Source of the DNA: Neisseria sicca
GTDB lineage: Bacteria > Pseudomonadota > Gammaproteobacteria > Burkholderiales > Neisseriaceae
Assembly (NCBI RefSeq): GCF_003044565.1
Contig: NZ_POXG01000004.1
Location: 1 to 64,000, forward strand
Length of the DNA stretch: 64,000 bases
Direction: 5' to 3'
Numbering within the stretch: position 1 is the first letter of the stretch; each line of letters opens with the position of its first letter. Both the position numbers and the translations under genes were made by a program. The notes beneath the pieces were generated by a model. That model was not told the DNA's origin. It worked only from the letters and a program-made list of their open reading frames with translations, and did no database searches. Of the stretch, positions 7,854-16,811 are shown piece after piece.

Positions 7854-8810
7854 TTATTCCCATCTACAATCTATCGAAACAATAGTGATAGGCATCCCTA
7901 TAATTTGGATATCAAACTTCAAACTTGGTTCTACTTTAGTCGAAGCATTATGAATTCTGAAACTAAATTGCCAACCCCCATCAAGATACAACTCCAATGT
8001 ATTTTTACTATCTGGTTTATATTCTAAACTTACAATTCGTGTCGGAAGTGTTGATATTGGCAATTCAATGCTTCTCTTTTTCTTATTCCCCTGCTGATTT
8101 AAAGTGCCTCTTAAATTATAACTTTGAATTTGAGTTGTTCGTTTGCTATCAATTCCAATAACTTTGTAAAAATCAAATTCTCCAAGCAAATACTCAACCA
8201 TAAGTCTTGGTATATCTTTTCCAAACAAACTGTTTTGTCGTTCTAGTTCACCTTTAAAAGCGTTCAACAGTGGGATATATACATCATTTTCTTTGTTAGG
8301 TAAATCGCTCCACTTAGAGCCCTTTTGTTTCTCAATATCAAGATATTCAAATACAGGTTTAATATCTTTCCAATATTGTTTGGAACAATTCACCCCATAC
8401 CATTTGTTTCCAAAATCCAAGTTCTTTGACAGCCTACTATGTTTAACAGCAAAATGATTATGCTTAACACTTAAACCAATTTCCCATTCAATACCTCGTC
8501 TGATAATCAAAACATCTCTTACGTCGCCTTCCTTGCCTTTATCGTCCGATTGAATTTTTAGTTCAAGCTCATCATCACCATCATCTAAAATCAAAGGCTC
8601 AAGGTCAAATATAGTATTGACTCCTGCCAAGGCACTAACTTTATATATCGTTTTTTCAGATTCAGTTAAAGTATTCCACGCTCTTTTTGCTGCAAAGTAA
8701 CTACTATTTTCTTCAATTTTCGCCGGTCTTTTTTCAGATATTTTTTCAAATAATGTAATTAAATAAGAGTATTCATATGTTCTTCCTTGATTATTACTTT
8801 TATTGCTCAT
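7854..8810 (-). CDS. HaeIII-family type II restriction endonuclease (predicted GGCC)
   Basis: 318 residues. The whole chain resembles the HaeIII endonuclease family as I recall it: MSNKSNNQGRTYEY start, FDLEPLILDDGDDELELKIQ, GKEGDVRDVLIIRR, and GLSVKHNHFAVKHSRLS, which carries the probable D..(x)K catalytic residues; the tail repeats the YLLGEFDFYKV segment. It would cut unmethylated GGCC. The start at 8810 was chosen because GGAGGT lies 6 bases upstream; the open frame extends 7 codons further into the methylase stop. Only 13 bp separate it from the methylase stop, so the two are co-transcribed. Base composition is far more AT-rich than the flanks. Confidence 0.88.
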   Translation of the reverse strand: MSNKSNNQGRTYEYSYLITLFEKISEKRPAKIEENSSYFAAKRAWNTLTESEKTIYKVSALAGVNTIFDLEPLILDDGDDELELKIQSDDKGKEGDVRDVLIIRRGIEWEIGLSVKHNHFAVKHSRLSKNLDFGNKWYGVNCSKQYWKDIKPVFEYLDIEKQKGSKWSDLPNKENDVYIPLLNAFKGELERQNSLFGKDIPRLMVEYLLGEFDFYKVIGIDSKRTTQIQSYNLRGTLNQQGNKKKRSIELPISTLPTRIVSLEYKPDSKNTLELYLDGGWQFSFRIHNASTKVEPSLKFDIQIIGMPITIVSIDCRWE

Positions 8811-8823
8811 GACTAACCTCCAA

Positions 8824-9846
8824 TTAATCATCTGTTCCGGTTTTTAATATATTACTATTTACACTTGAATTATCTAAAGCGGATATAATCGCTTTAGCCA
8901 TTTCATATGCAAGATTTACCGGTACAGCATTGCCAATCATTTTATAGGCATCATTTAAATTCGTATAGTAAAATTTGAAATCATCAGGAAACCCCTGAAC
9001 TCTGGCACACTCTCGCACTGTTAATCGTCTGTAAAGTATTTCTTTTCCCGGCTCAAATATATTCTTATTTTTTTCTATTTTAGGCATCACCGGTGCCTGA
9101 GGATGTAGCTGACATTGCCTTCCTGAAGCTTGAACTGTAAATGCCTGCTCATCCCATTGTCTAACTCTATTTCTACTCATAAAAATAGGTGAATATTCAC
9201 CAATAAAATATTCATGATTCAAGACTTTGCAATTATCTCCATTAGTTTTATTTTTTTCTAATGCCGGCATTGCAGAATCTTTCAAATCAAAAATTGTATC
9301 TTTAAAAGTTAATTTAGTTTCATAGGGTTTTGGAGGTTCAAATTTAACTCTCATATCCTTCCTAAAACCTACATAAAAAACTCTTTTTCTATCTTGTGGA
9401 ACACCATAGTCACTTGCATTTAACAAATGAATAAAAACATCATATCCAGCTTCCTCAAATTGAGAAACTATATTCTCAACCGCATCATTATGTCGTCTTG
9501 CCATCATTCCCTTAACATTCTCAGCAAGGAAAAACTTAGGGCTTTTATCCTTTAAAATGCGTATATATTGATAAAATAATTGTCCTCTCGGATCATTAAT
9601 ACCTTTTAAAGAACCTGCTTCACTCCATGATTGACACGGTGGTCCTCCTATAATTCCATCACAGTCCGGAAACATGTCTGAAGGAATATTAGAAATATCT
9701 CCTTTTATAAGTTTTGTTTTATGATTTTTTTCATATGTTTCCCAAATCGTTTTATCATATTCATTTGCTGCGACTACATTAAATCCGGCTTTTTCAAAAC
9801 CTAAATCTAATCCACCAGCTCCCGAAAACAAGCTAATTAAATTCAT
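8824..9846 (-). CDS. HaeIII-type DNA (cytosine-5) methyltransferase
   Basis: 340 residues with the canonical m5C methylase motifs: I ([16 protein letters not shown]), IV with catalytic Cys in [14 protein letters not shown] (FLAENVKG), VIII ([11 protein letters not shown]), a target-recognition region containing [33 protein letters not shown] ([15 protein letters not shown]) and X ([14 protein letters not shown]). Sequence agreement with M.HaeIII, including the recognition domain, is strong as I recall it, predicting methylation of the inner C of GGCC. It protects host DNA from the neighbouring endonuclease. GGAGGAAA precedes the chosen Met, 10 codons inside the longest frame; that ribosome site lies in the end of the upstream regulator gene, so translation is probably coupled. 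Confidence 0.93.
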   Translation of the reverse strand: MNLISLFSGAGGLDLGFEKAGFNVVAANEYDKTIWETYEKNHKTKLIKGDISNIPSDMFPDCDGIIGGPPCQSWSEAGSLKGINDPRGQLFYQYIRILKDKSPKFFLAENVKGMMARRHNDAVENIVSQFEEAGYDVFIHLLNASDYGVPQDRKRVFYVGFRKDMRVKFEPPKPYETKLTFKDTIFDLKDSAMPALEKNKTNGDNCKVLNHEYFIGEYSPIFMSRNRVRQWDEQAFTVQASGRQCQLHPQAPVMPKIEKNKNIFEPGKEILYRRLTVRECARVQGFPDDFKFYYTNLNDAYKMIGNAVPVNLAYEMAKAIISALDNSSVNSNILKTGTDD

Positions 9847-9847
9847 C

Positions 9848-10069
9848 TTATATTTCCTCCAAAGAATCATTAACACATTCTACAATCTCTGAAATATCAC
9901 ATTCCAATACATTGCATATTCTTAGTAGAACATCAGTAGTAACGTTTTTACCATTTTTTATTTTATAAAATGTACTTTTACTTACCTTTGCTTTTTCCAT
10001 GAGTTCTGTATTTTTCATTTCTATATCTATCAATTTCTTAAACAATTTTTTATAGCTGAATTTTGACAT
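9848..10069 (-). CDS. XRE/Cro-type small regulator, probable controller protein of the restriction system
   Basis: 73 residues, essentially one helix-turn-helix domain: [39 protein letters not shown]. It is the first gene of a three-gene minus-strand unit (regulator, methylase, endonuclease). Its stop lies 1 base from the methylase ATG. Size and position match controller (C) proteins, which delay endonuclease expression after entry into a naive cell. It may instead act as a simple repressor of the shared promoter. It has the same AT-rich composition as the two enzymes. Confidence 0.8.
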   Translation of the reverse strand: MSKFSYKKLFKKLIDIEMKNTELMEKAKVSKSTFYKIKNGKNVTTDVLLRICNVLECDISEIVECVNDSLEEI

Positions 10070-10410
10070 TACTATTCTCCGGTATTTTTACCAATTCCAT
10101 ATGCCTTCTATATATATCATAAAAATATAACTTCTTATAGTATTTTATTCTTTTTTCTCGAACTTAAAGTCAGCACCATCAGTTCTGTTGTTGATTTGTG
10201 TAAGCCCTTTTGTGGCTTGTTGTGTTCCCGTCTAAATTAGACGACCTCTCATCAATCACGGCACTTTGTCCGTCCCGACTTCTTTACGGTGTCTTCCCGC
10301 CGTTTTTTCCCGTAAAATAATGCCTTTAACTCACGATACTTGTTTTCAGACGACCCGTCCCCACCGTAGAGGTCGTCTGAAATCCACTCTATCTCAATCA
10401 AAACAATACA
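10070..10410. other. Intergenic: right edge of restriction island and promoter region
   Basis: The first ~110 bp are very AT-rich (TATATATATCATAAAAATATAAC) and should hold the minus-strand promoter and operator of the regulator-methylase-endonuclease unit. I see no clear C-box-like inverted repeat. Composition returns to the Neisseria norm near 10170-10200. Two outward-facing DUS copies occur at about 10343-10382. No gene is seen; a 72-residue ORF starting at 10266 has no support. Confidence 0.6.
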
Positions 10411-12267
10411 ATGATTCAAAAAATATTCTCATGGTTCGAATCCCGAATCGACCCCTATCCCGAAGCCGCCCCGAAAACGCCTGAAAAAGGGCTGTGGCGG
10501 TTTGTCTGGAGCAATATCGAAGGCTTGCGCAAATGGATTGCCGTTTTGGCGGTGTTTACCGCCGGTATCGGCATTATGGAAGCCCTGCTGTTTCAATTTA
10601 TGGGCAAAGTCGTGGACTGGCTCGGCAAATACACGCCCGCCACCCTGTTTGCCGAAAAAGGCTGGGCATTGACGGCAATGGCGGGGATGATGGTGTTTTT
10701 CGCCCTTTGGACCTTCCTCGCATCCAACGTGCGCCTGCAAACCCTGCAAGGCGTGTTCCCCATGCGCCTGCGCTGGAATTTCCACCGCCTGATGCTGGGG
10801 CAGAGCCTCGGTTTCTATCAGGACGAATTTGCCGGCCGCGTGTCCGCCAAAGTCATGCAAACCGCGCTGGCGATGCGCGACGTGGTGATGACGGTTGCCG
10901 ACATGGTTGTGTATGTGCTGGTGTATTTCATCACCTCCGGCGTGATTTTGGTTTCGTTCGACAGCTGGCTGCTGCTGCCCTTTATCGGCTGGATTATCGG
11001 CTTCGCCTTGGTGATGCGCTTCCTGATTCCCAAGCTCGGCAAAACCGCCGCGCGGCAGGCGGATGCGCGTTCGCTGATGACCGGCCGCATTACCGACGCC
11101 TATTCCAACATCACCACCGTCAAACTCTTCTCCCACGGCGCGCGCGAAGCGGCCTACGCCAAGCAGTCGATGGAAGAATTTATGGTTACGGTACACGCCC
11201 AAATGCGTTTGGCGACGCTCCTGTACACTTGCAGCTTCATCGTCAACAGCTCGCTGACCGCCGGCACGACCGCGTTGGGCATCTGGCTTTGGTATCACGG
11301 ACAAGTCGGCGTCGGCGCAGTTGCCACCGCCACCGCCATGGCGTTGCGCGTCAACGGCCTGTCGCAACACATCATGTGGGAATCCGCCCGATTGTTTGAA
11401 AACATCGGCACCGTCAACGACGGCATGGCAACCCTGTCCAAACCGCACACCATCCTCGACAAGCCCAAAGCCCTGCCGTTGAAAGTATCACAAGGCGAAA
11501 TCAAGTTCGAACACGTCGATTTCTCCTACGAAGCCGGCAAACCGCTGCTCAACGGCTTCAACCTCACCATCCGCCCGGGCGAAAAAGTCGGCTTGATCGG
11601 ACGCAGCGGCGCGGGCAAATCCACCATCGTCAACCTGCTTTTGCGCTTCTACGAACCGCAAAGCGGCACGATTTCGATTGACGGGCAAAACGTCGACAGC
11701 GTAACCCAAGAAAGTCTGCGCGCCCAAATCGGTTTGGTGACGCAAGACACCTCGCTGCTGCACCGTTCCGTGCGCGACAACATCGTTTACGGCCGTCCCG
11801 ATGCGACTGATGCCGAAATGATTTCCGCCGCCGAACGCGCCGAAGCCGCCGATTTTATCCCCAACCTTTCCGACGCCAAAGGGCGGCGCGGCTATGATGC
11901 CCACGTCGGCGAACGCGGCGTGAAACTCTCCGGCGGACAACGCCAACGCATCGCCATCGCCCGCGTCATGCTCAAAGACGCGCCCATCCTGCTGCTTGAC
12001 GAAGCCACCAGCGCGCTCGACTCCGAAGTCGAAGCCGCCATCCAAGAAAGCCTCGACAAAATGATGGACGGCAAAACCGTCATCGCCATCGCCCACCGCC
12101 TCTCCACCATCGCCGCGATGGACAGGCTCATCGTCTTGGACAAAGGCCGCATCATCGAAGAAGGCAGTCACACCGAGTTGCTCGAGAAACAAGGCCTCTA
12201 CGCCAAACTCTGGGCGCACCAAAGCGGCGGTTTCTTGAGCGAACACGTCGATTGGGAACATAATTGA
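10411..12267 (+). CDS. ABC exporter, fused permease and ATPase
   Basis: 618 residues. The N-terminal half is a six-helix type IV exporter transmembrane domain (about residues 35-330). The C-terminal ATPase has Walker A GRSGAGKST, Q-loop LVTQD, signature LSGGQRQRIAIARVML, Walker B ILLLDEATSALD and H-loop IAHRLSTI. It probably works as a homodimer in the inner membrane. Members of this neisserial group are annotated as lipid or multidrug exporters; the substrate is not visible from sequence. No convincing ribosome site precedes the ATG. The gene is monocistronic, with a rho-independent terminator 80 bp downstream. Confidence 0.92.
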   Translation: MIQKIFSWFESRIDPYPEAAPKTPEKGLWRFVWSNIEGLRKWIAVLAVFTAGIGIMEALLFQFMGKVVDWLGKYTPATLFAEKGWALTAMAGMMVFFALWTFLASNVRLQTLQGVFPMRLRWNFHRLMLGQSLGFYQDEFAGRVSAKVMQTALAMRDVVMTVADMVVYVLVYFITSGVILVSFDSWLLLPFIGWIIGFALVMRFLIPKLGKTAARQADARSLMTGRITDAYSNITTVKLFSHGAREAAYAKQSMEEFMVTVHAQMRLATLLYTCSFIVNSSLTAGTTALGIWLWYHGQVGVGAVATATAMALRVNGLSQHIMWESARLFENIGTVNDGMATLSKPHTILDKPKALPLKVSQGEIKFEHVDFSYEAGKPLLNGFNLTIRPGEKVGLIGRSGAGKSTIVNLLLRFYEPQSGTISIDGQNVDSVTQESLRAQIGLVTQDTSLLHRSVRDNIVYGRPDATDAEMISAAERAEAADFIPNLSDAKGRRGYDAHVGERGVKLSGGQRQRIAIARVMLKDAPILLLDEATSALDSEVEAAIQESLDKMMDGKTVIAIAHRLSTIAAMDRLIVLDKGRIIEEGSHTELLEKQGLYAKLWAHQSGGFLSEHVDWEHN

Positions 12268-12288
12268 GAGCATTAAGGAAAAGGCAAA

Positions 12289-12326
12289 AGGTCGTCTGAA
12301 AATCCGTTTTTGAGTTTCAGACGACC
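12289..12326. terminator. DUS-pair hairpin after ABC exporter
   Basis: Inverted AAAGGTCGTCTGAAA / TTTCAGACGACC copies, weak T run. Confidence 0.6.
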
Positions 12327-12348
12327 CCAGTTCAAAATCATCTCGTCA

Positions 12349-12375
12349 GGGCGCAAGATTGCGCCCTTCTTTTTT
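12349..12375 (+). terminator. Rho-independent terminator
   Basis: Stem GGGCGCA / TGCGCCC with a 3-base loop followed by TTCTTTTTT. No uptake word is involved. Confidence 0.8.
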
Positions 12376-12407
12376 GGTTATAAATTACGAATCTGACCGA
12401 AGGATGG

Positions 12408-12452
12408 AAAGGTCGTCTGAAACCGAAAATCAGGTTTCAGACGACCTTTTTT
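12408..12452. terminator. DUS-pair hairpin
   Basis: Inverted AAAGGTCGTCTGAAACC copies with a T run; third hairpin in series after the ABC exporter. Confidence 0.65.
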
Positions 12453-12691
12453 GATTTCGGCATAACGATGCGCTAAACTTCCCGCTTGTGCCGCCTGACA
12501 GGGCGGATGGCAGATTGCCCTTGTTTTCCTGATTTCGCCTGTTTCCATGAGCAAGCGGGAAACAGATTTCTGCCGCTTTACCGCAGCCGAGCCGATAAAA
12601 ACACGACGCAGCGCATACCGCGACAGGTTTCGCGCCGTTCGGCTGAATATATGTTCCAAACCAAAAATTTATCTATAAAGGTCGTCTGAAA

Positions 12692-13606
12692 ATGAAACCA
12701 TTGCTGATTCAAACACTGCGCACTACGCTGACTGCGTCTGTCGTGCTCATGCTCGCTGCCTGTCCGAGCCATACCTCCGACAAATCGGGTGCCAAGCCGC
12801 ATACCCATACCGCGAATACCGCCAAGCCCAAAGCCGTGGTCGCGCTTGCGCTTGGTGGCGGCGCATCCAAAGGCTTTGCCCATATCGGCATTATCAAGGT
12901 ATTGAAAGAAAACAATATTCCTGTCAAAGTTGTGACCGGCACATCCGCAGGCTCCATCGTCGGCAGCCTGTACGCTTCAGGCATGTCGCCCGACCGCCTC
13001 GAACTCGAAGCCGAAATTTTGGGCAAAACCGACTTGGTTGACCTGACCCTCTCCAGCAGCGGCTTCATCAAAGGCGAAAAACTGCAAAACTACATCAACT
13101 ACAAAGTCGGCAACCGCCCCATCCAACAATTTCCGATCAAATTCGCCGCCGTCGCCACCGATTTTGAAAGCGGCAAAGCCGTCGCCTTCAATAGGGGCAA
13201 CGTCGGACAGGCAGTCCGCGCGTCCGCTTCCATTCCCAACGTGTTCCAGCCCACCGTGATTGGCGGCCGCCGATATGTGGATGGTGGTCTGTCGCAACCC
13301 GTTCCCGTCAGCGCGGCTAAAAAACAAGGTGCCAATTTCATTATCGCCGTCGATATTTCCGCCCGTCCGGTGAAAAACGTCAACAAAAGCTTTTTCTCTT
13401 ATCTCGACCAAACGTTCAACGTCATGAGCATTCCGTTGCTCCAACATGAATTGGGTCAGGCAAACGTCGTAATCAAACCGCAAGTGTTGGATATGGGTTC
13501 TATCGGCGGTTTCGACCAAAAACAACGCGCCATCCAACTGGGTGAGGAAGCCGCCCGCGCCGCCCTGCCAGAAATCAAGCGCAAACTCGCCGCCTATCAA
13601 TATTAA
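12692..13606 (+). CDS. Patatin-like phospholipase lipoprotein (RssA/NTE type)
   Basis: 304 residues. A signal peptide ends in LAAC (Cys near residue 24), so it is a predicted lipoprotein. The patatin domain starts near residue 48 with the oxyanion loop LGGGASKG, the nucleophile elbow GTSAGS (Ser near residue 91) and the DGG of the Ser-Asp dyad (RYVDGGLSQPVP), giving a likely active lipid acyl hydrolase facing the periplasm. The 15 bases immediately before the ATG are a full uptake word (AAAGGTCGTCTGAAA), whose AAAGG is the only Shine-Dalgarno-like sequence. It is a single gene ended by a DUS hairpin. Confidence 0.88.
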   Translation: MKPLLIQTLRTTLTASVVLMLAACPSHTSDKSGAKPHTHTANTAKPKAVVALALGGGASKGFAHIGIIKVLKENNIPVKVVTGTSAGSIVGSLYASGMSPDRLELEAEILGKTDLVDLTLSSSGFIKGEKLQNYINYKVGNRPIQQFPIKFAAVATDFESGKAVAFNRGNVGQAVRASASIPNVFQPTVIGGRRYVDGGLSQPVPVSAAKKQGANFIIAVDISARPVKNVNKSFFSYLDQTFNVMSIPLLQHELGQANVVIKPQVLDMGSIGGFDQKQRAIQLGEEAARAALPEIKRKLAAYQY

Positions 13607-13624
13607 CCAACAGCCTATCGCAGC

Positions 13625-13668
13625 AAAAAGGTCGTCTGAAAACAGCTTTTCCGTTTTCAGACGACCTC
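13625..13668. terminator. DUS-pair terminator
   Basis: Inverted AGGTCGTCTGAAAAC copies 18 bp after the patatin gene stop; a Correia element follows at once. Confidence 0.75.
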
Positions 13669-13671
13669 TAA

Positions 13672-13827
13672 TATAGTGGATTAACAAAAATCAGGACAAG
13701 GCGACGAAGCCGCAGACAGTACAGATAGTACGGAACCGATTCACTTGGTGCTTCAGCACCTTAGAGAATCGTTCTCTTTGAGCTAAGGCGAGGCAACGCC
13801 GTACTGGTTTAAAGTTAATCCACTATA
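13672..13827. repeat. Full-length Correia element (156 bp)
   Basis: TATAGTGGATTAACAAAAATC end, complete core including the segment ACCGATTCACTTGGTGCTTC, and ...TTAATCCACTATA end. The left end has the ACAAAAA variant and the right end TTTAAAG, a hybrid of the two end types seen in the other copies. It lies 29 bp upstream of the next ATG and may supply its promoter. The internal segment contains an IHF-type region in known copies; I did not verify one here. Confidence 0.95.
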
Positions 13828-13856
13828 CATAGCGGGACAGCATCAAAGGATGTTTT

Positions 13857-14198
13857 ATGAACAACAAACTCATCGCCTTGATATTAATCGGCGTTTCGCT
13901 GAACGCAGCGGCAGACAGCGCGGAAGACAATTTGATGAACGCCCGTTCCGCCTACCGCGCCGTACTGAAACAGCAAACCGGCAACGACAGCAAAATCATT
14001 TCCCTGCAAAGCGACCTTGAAGACGCGCAATACCGCCTGCAAAAAGCCCAAACCGACATCGTCCGCTTGCAGGGCGAGCTTCAGGCGGCAATGAATGTGA
14101 AAAGCCAGCAGGCGGAAACCTTGAGGCAGGCTGGGCAGCAGCTCGATGCCGCGTGGGGTGCCGTGTACGGACCGGGCGGAACCAAAGCAGGGCGGTAA
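13857..14198 (+). CDS. Secreted coiled-coil protein, unknown function
   Basis: 113 residues with a signal peptide (likely cleavage after NAAAD) and then a single long heptad-containing helix from about residue 25 to 95 (SLQSDLEDAQYRLQKAQTDI). No lipobox is present, so it is probably a soluble periplasmic or exported protein. AAAGGA precedes the ATG. The family is not recognised. The promoter is probably within or next to the upstream Correia element. Confidence 0.72.
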   Translation: MNNKLIALILIGVSLNAAADSAEDNLMNARSAYRAVLKQQTGNDSKIISLQSDLEDAQYRLQKAQTDIVRLQGELQAAMNVKSQQAETLRQAGQQLDAAWGAVYGPGGTKAGR

Positions 14199-14246
14199 AC
14201 GGTTTGCCGCTTCGATGGACACGTTGTCCATTCTTTCCATTCAAAC

Positions 14247-14291
14247 AAAAGGTCGTCTGAAATCGGTTTCCCGTTTTCAGACGACCTTTTT
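14247..14291. terminator. Bidirectional DUS-pair terminator
   Basis: Inverted AAAAGGTCGTCTGAAA copies with T run between the convergent coiled-coil gene and luxS. Confidence 0.8.
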
Positions 14292-14304
14292 CAATACCTA
14301 TCGT

Positions 14305-14811
14305 TTAAGCGTTCAGCAAACTTTCATCCAGCGTCAGCTCTTCATTTTTGTTCACCGCTACTTTGCGCGTCAGGACGTTTTGCGCGATTTCCTGCGCTTC
14401 GGCGAGCGAGTGCATCATGTAAGTGCCGCATTGGTATTCGTTCAATTCGGGGATTTTGCTTTGATCTTTGACATTGACCACATCCTGCATCGAAGCGAGC
14501 CATGCGTCGGCGACCTGCTGCTCGTCGGGCGTGCCGATAAGGCTCATGTAGAAACCGGTGCGGCAGCCCATCGGGGAAATGTCGATGATTTCGACGCCGT
14601 TGCCGTTCAAGTGGTCGCGCATAAAACCTGCGAACAAATGCTCCAGCGTGTGGATGCCTTTTTCGGACAGGATTTCTTTGTTGGGAACGCAAAAGCGCAG
14701 GTCGAATACGGTAATGGTGTCGCCTTTGGGCGTGGTCATGGTTTTCGCCACACGCACGGCGGGGGCGTGCATACGGGTGTGGTCGACTTTGAAGCTGTCT
14801 AACAGGGGCAT
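14305..14811 (-). CDS. luxS: S-ribosylhomocysteine lyase
   Basis: 168 residues, the full family length. It has the Fe/Zn-binding HTLEH motif (His near residues 54 and 58), the catalytic Cys in [10 protein letters not shown] (near residue 84) and the third metal ligand region EYQCGTYM. It cleaves S-ribosylhomocysteine to homocysteine and DPD, the autoinducer-2 precursor, in the activated methyl cycle. AAGGATA lies 6 bases before the ATG. It is followed by a DUS terminator. The next minus-strand gene upstream is cyaY, 54 bp away, so co-transcription is possible. Confidence 0.97.
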   Translation of the reverse strand: MPLLDSFKVDHTRMHAPAVRVAKTMTTPKGDTITVFDLRFCVPNKEILSEKGIHTLEHLFAGFMRDHLNGNGVEIIDISPMGCRTGFYMSLIGTPDEQQVADAWLASMQDVVNVKDQSKIPELNEYQCGTYMMHSLAEAQEIAQNVLTRKVAVNKNEELTLDESLLNA

Positions 14812-14865
14812 TGGGTTATCCTTTTGGGTAAATGTTTTGGGAGTGAGATGGGCTTCTGAGTCCGA

Positions 14866-15189
14866 TCACAATTCGATAATCTCAACCGCTTCGCCCGAAG
14901 CCGCGCTCAGTGCTTCGTTCAAAACGTCGTAGAAATCGCGGCTGTCGCGCGTTGCCAGCCATTTGCCGTTTTGCTCGGCGAAATGGTAGCCGCCGCTTTT
15001 TGCGGCAATCCATAATTCCTGATTGGGCGTGTGGCGGTTGACGATGATTTGCGTGCCGTCCGCCGCTTCGATGGTCAGGACGTTTCCGGCAAACTGGCAG
15101 TCGAAATCCCAGCCGTTTTCGTCAATTTGGTCTTCGATGTGTTCGAACAATTCTTCGCTCATGCGGATGAATTCGCTTTCGGTCATCAT
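14866..15189 (-). CDS. cyaY: Iron-sulfur assembly protein, frataxin homologue
   Basis: 107 residues with the frataxin fold: acidic first helix ([20 protein letters not shown]), [36 protein letters not shown] and DVLNEALS. It binds iron and tunes the IscS/IscU cluster machinery. It begins with two Met codons in tandem; the start choice shifts the length by one. It is divergent from lptM and lysA, the arrangement commonly seen in beta- and gammaproteobacteria. Confidence 0.93.
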   Translation of the reverse strand: MMTESEFIRMSEELFEHIEDQIDENGWDFDCQFAGNVLTIEAADGTQIIVNRHTPNQELWIAAKSGGYHFAEQNGKWLATRDSRDFYDVLNEALSAASGEAVEIIEL

Positions 15190-15259
15190 GGCTTTTTGTG
15201 TGTTTTTTGTTTAAGATACCGAATCTTGCCACATTCGCGCTTATGAAGGAAGTTTACCG

Positions 15260-15430
15260 ATGAAATACGGCGTATTTTTTGCTGCGGCAACCGCCCTCCT
15301 GCTTTCAGCCTGCGGTTACAAAGGCGACCTCTACTTGCCCAAAGAAGGCGACAAGGCGCGTTTCGGCGTGATCCAAACCGGCTTAAAAGTCCATTCTTCC
15401 AAAGAGCCGACCAATCAAACCAACGACTAA
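15260..15430 (+). CDS. lptM: LPS translocon maturation chaperone-type small lipoprotein (LptM/YifL)
   Basis: A 56-residue gene. The signal peptide MKYGVFFAAATALLLSAC ends in the lipobox LSAC, and GYKGDLYLPKE follows immediately, the hallmark of the YifL/LptM family. LptM assists disulfide maturation of the LptD outer-membrane LPS translocon. GAAGGAAG lies about 8 bases upstream. The gene is 11 bp before lysA and divergent from cyaY, the conserved context of this family. Confidence 0.9.
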   Translation: MKYGVFFAAATALLLSACGYKGDLYLPKEGDKARFGVIQTGLKVHSSKEPTNQTND

Positions 15431-15441
15431 GTCTTACCACC

Positions 15442-16662
15442 ATGACCCTGCATTGCGAACAAGTCCCTTACCCCCGCCTTGCCGAAGAATTCGGCACACC
15501 GCTTTATGTGTACAGCCAATCCGCGCTGACCGAAGCATTTGAAAATTATCAAACCGCGTTTGCCGCGCTTTCCCCGCTCGTCTGCTACGCCGTCAAGGCA
15601 AATGGCAATCTGAGCATCATCAAACACTTCGCTTCGTTGGGCAGCGGTTTCGACATCGTCTCCGGCGGCGAATTGGCGCGCGTTTTGGCGGCGGGCGGCG
15701 ACGCGGCGAAAACCATATTTTCAGGCGTGGGCAAAAGCGAGGCGGAAATTGAGTTCGCGCTGCATGCCGGCGTGAAATGCTTCAATATGGAAAGCATCCC
15801 CGAAATCGACCGCATTCAAAAGGTTGCCGAACGCTTGGGCAAAACCGCGTTCGTCTCCCTGCGTGTCAACCCCGATGTCGATGCCAAAACCCATCCTTAC
15901 ATCTCCACCGGTCTGAAAGCCAACAAATTCGGCATCGCCTACGCCGACGCGCTCGAAGCCTACCGCCACGCCGCCCGCCAAAGCCACCTCAAAATAATCG
16001 GCATCGACTGCCACATCGGTTCGCAACTGACCGACCTCAGCCCGCTCATCGAAGCCTGCGAACGCATTTTGATTTTGGTTGACGCACTTGCCGCCGAAGG
16101 CATCGTTTTGGAACATTTAGACTTAGGCGGCGGCGTCGGCATCGTTTATCAAGACGAAACCGTCCCCGATTTGGGCGCGTATGCCCAAGCGGTTCAAAAA
16201 CTGATCGGCACACGTCGTCTGAAACTCATCCTCGAGCCCGGCCGCAGCTTGGTCGGCAACGCAGGCTCGCTGCTGACGCGCGTCGAGTTCGTCAAACACG
16301 GCGAAGAGAAAAACTTCGTCATGGTCGATGCCGCCATGAACGACCTCATGCGCCCCGCCCTCTATGACGCCTATCACCATATCGAAGCGGTAGAACCAAA
16401 AAACATCCCGTCGCTGACCGCCAACATCGTCGGCCCGATTTGCGAAACCGGCGACTTCCTCGGCAAAGACCGCACCCTTGCCTGCGAAGAAGGCGATTTG
16501 CTGGTCATCCGCAGCGCAGGCGCATACGGCGCCAGCATGGCAAGCAATTACAACACGCGCAACCGGGCGGCGGAAGTCTTGGTGGACGGCAACGAATACC
16601 GGCTTATCCGCCGACGCGAAACCTTAGAACAGCAAATGGCAAACGAAATGGCTTGTTTGTAA
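15442..16662 (+). CDS. lysA: Diaminopimelate decarboxylase
   Basis: 406 residues. PLP-dependent fold III enzyme: CYAVKANGN with the Schiff-base Lys near residue 52, the ICHIGSQ-like segment GIDCHIGSQ, LDLGGGVGI, the phosphate-binding LEPGRSLVGNAG and the active-site CETGDFLGKDR. It makes L-lysine from meso-DAP and so balances peptidoglycan and protein synthesis. The ribosome site is weak; coupling to lptM 11 bp upstream is likely. A uptake-like GTCGTCTGAAA lies in frame near 16214 within the coding sequence. A stem-loop follows the stop. Confidence 0.96.
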   Translation: MTLHCEQVPYPRLAEEFGTPLYVYSQSALTEAFENYQTAFAALSPLVCYAVKANGNLSIIKHFASLGSGFDIVSGGELARVLAAGGDAAKTIFSGVGKSEAEIEFALHAGVKCFNMESIPEIDRIQKVAERLGKTAFVSLRVNPDVDAKTHPYISTGLKANKFGIAYADALEAYRHAARQSHLKIIGIDCHIGSQLTDLSPLIEACERILILVDALAAEGIVLEHLDLGGGVGIVYQDETVPDLGAYAQAVQKLIGTRRLKLILEPGRSLVGNAGSLLTRVEFVKHGEEKNFVMVDAAMNDLMRPALYDAYHHIEAVEPKNIPSLTANIVGPICETGDFLGKDRTLACEEGDLLVIRSAGAYGASMASNYNTRNRAAEVLVDGNEYRLIRRRETLEQQMANEMACL

Positions 16663-16676
16663 GGTTTGATCGTTTA

Positions 16677-16710
16677 TAGCCCATAAACCACCAAGCGGGT
16701 TTATGGGCTA
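16677..16710 (+). terminator. Stem-loop after lysA
   Basis: TAGCCCATAAACC pairs with GGGTTTATGGGCTA around a short loop. No long T run follows, so termination efficiency is uncertain. Confidence 0.6.
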
Positions 16711-16811
16711 AAGATTAATTAAATCAAGGTATTTTAGTTTTAGGATATGACCCTCCATACGTTTTCAGACGACCCCTCACCATTCCCCGTACAAACTCAG
16801 GACAAACAAAC

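Noticed and set aside
7854-10069. Prophage or integrative element carrying the restriction genes
   Set aside because: No integrase, tRNA target, direct repeats or phage genes are adjacent; acquisition by natural transformation is simpler.
10429-11448. 339-residue ORF opposite the ABC exporter
   Set aside because: Antisense shadow of the exporter; no family features.
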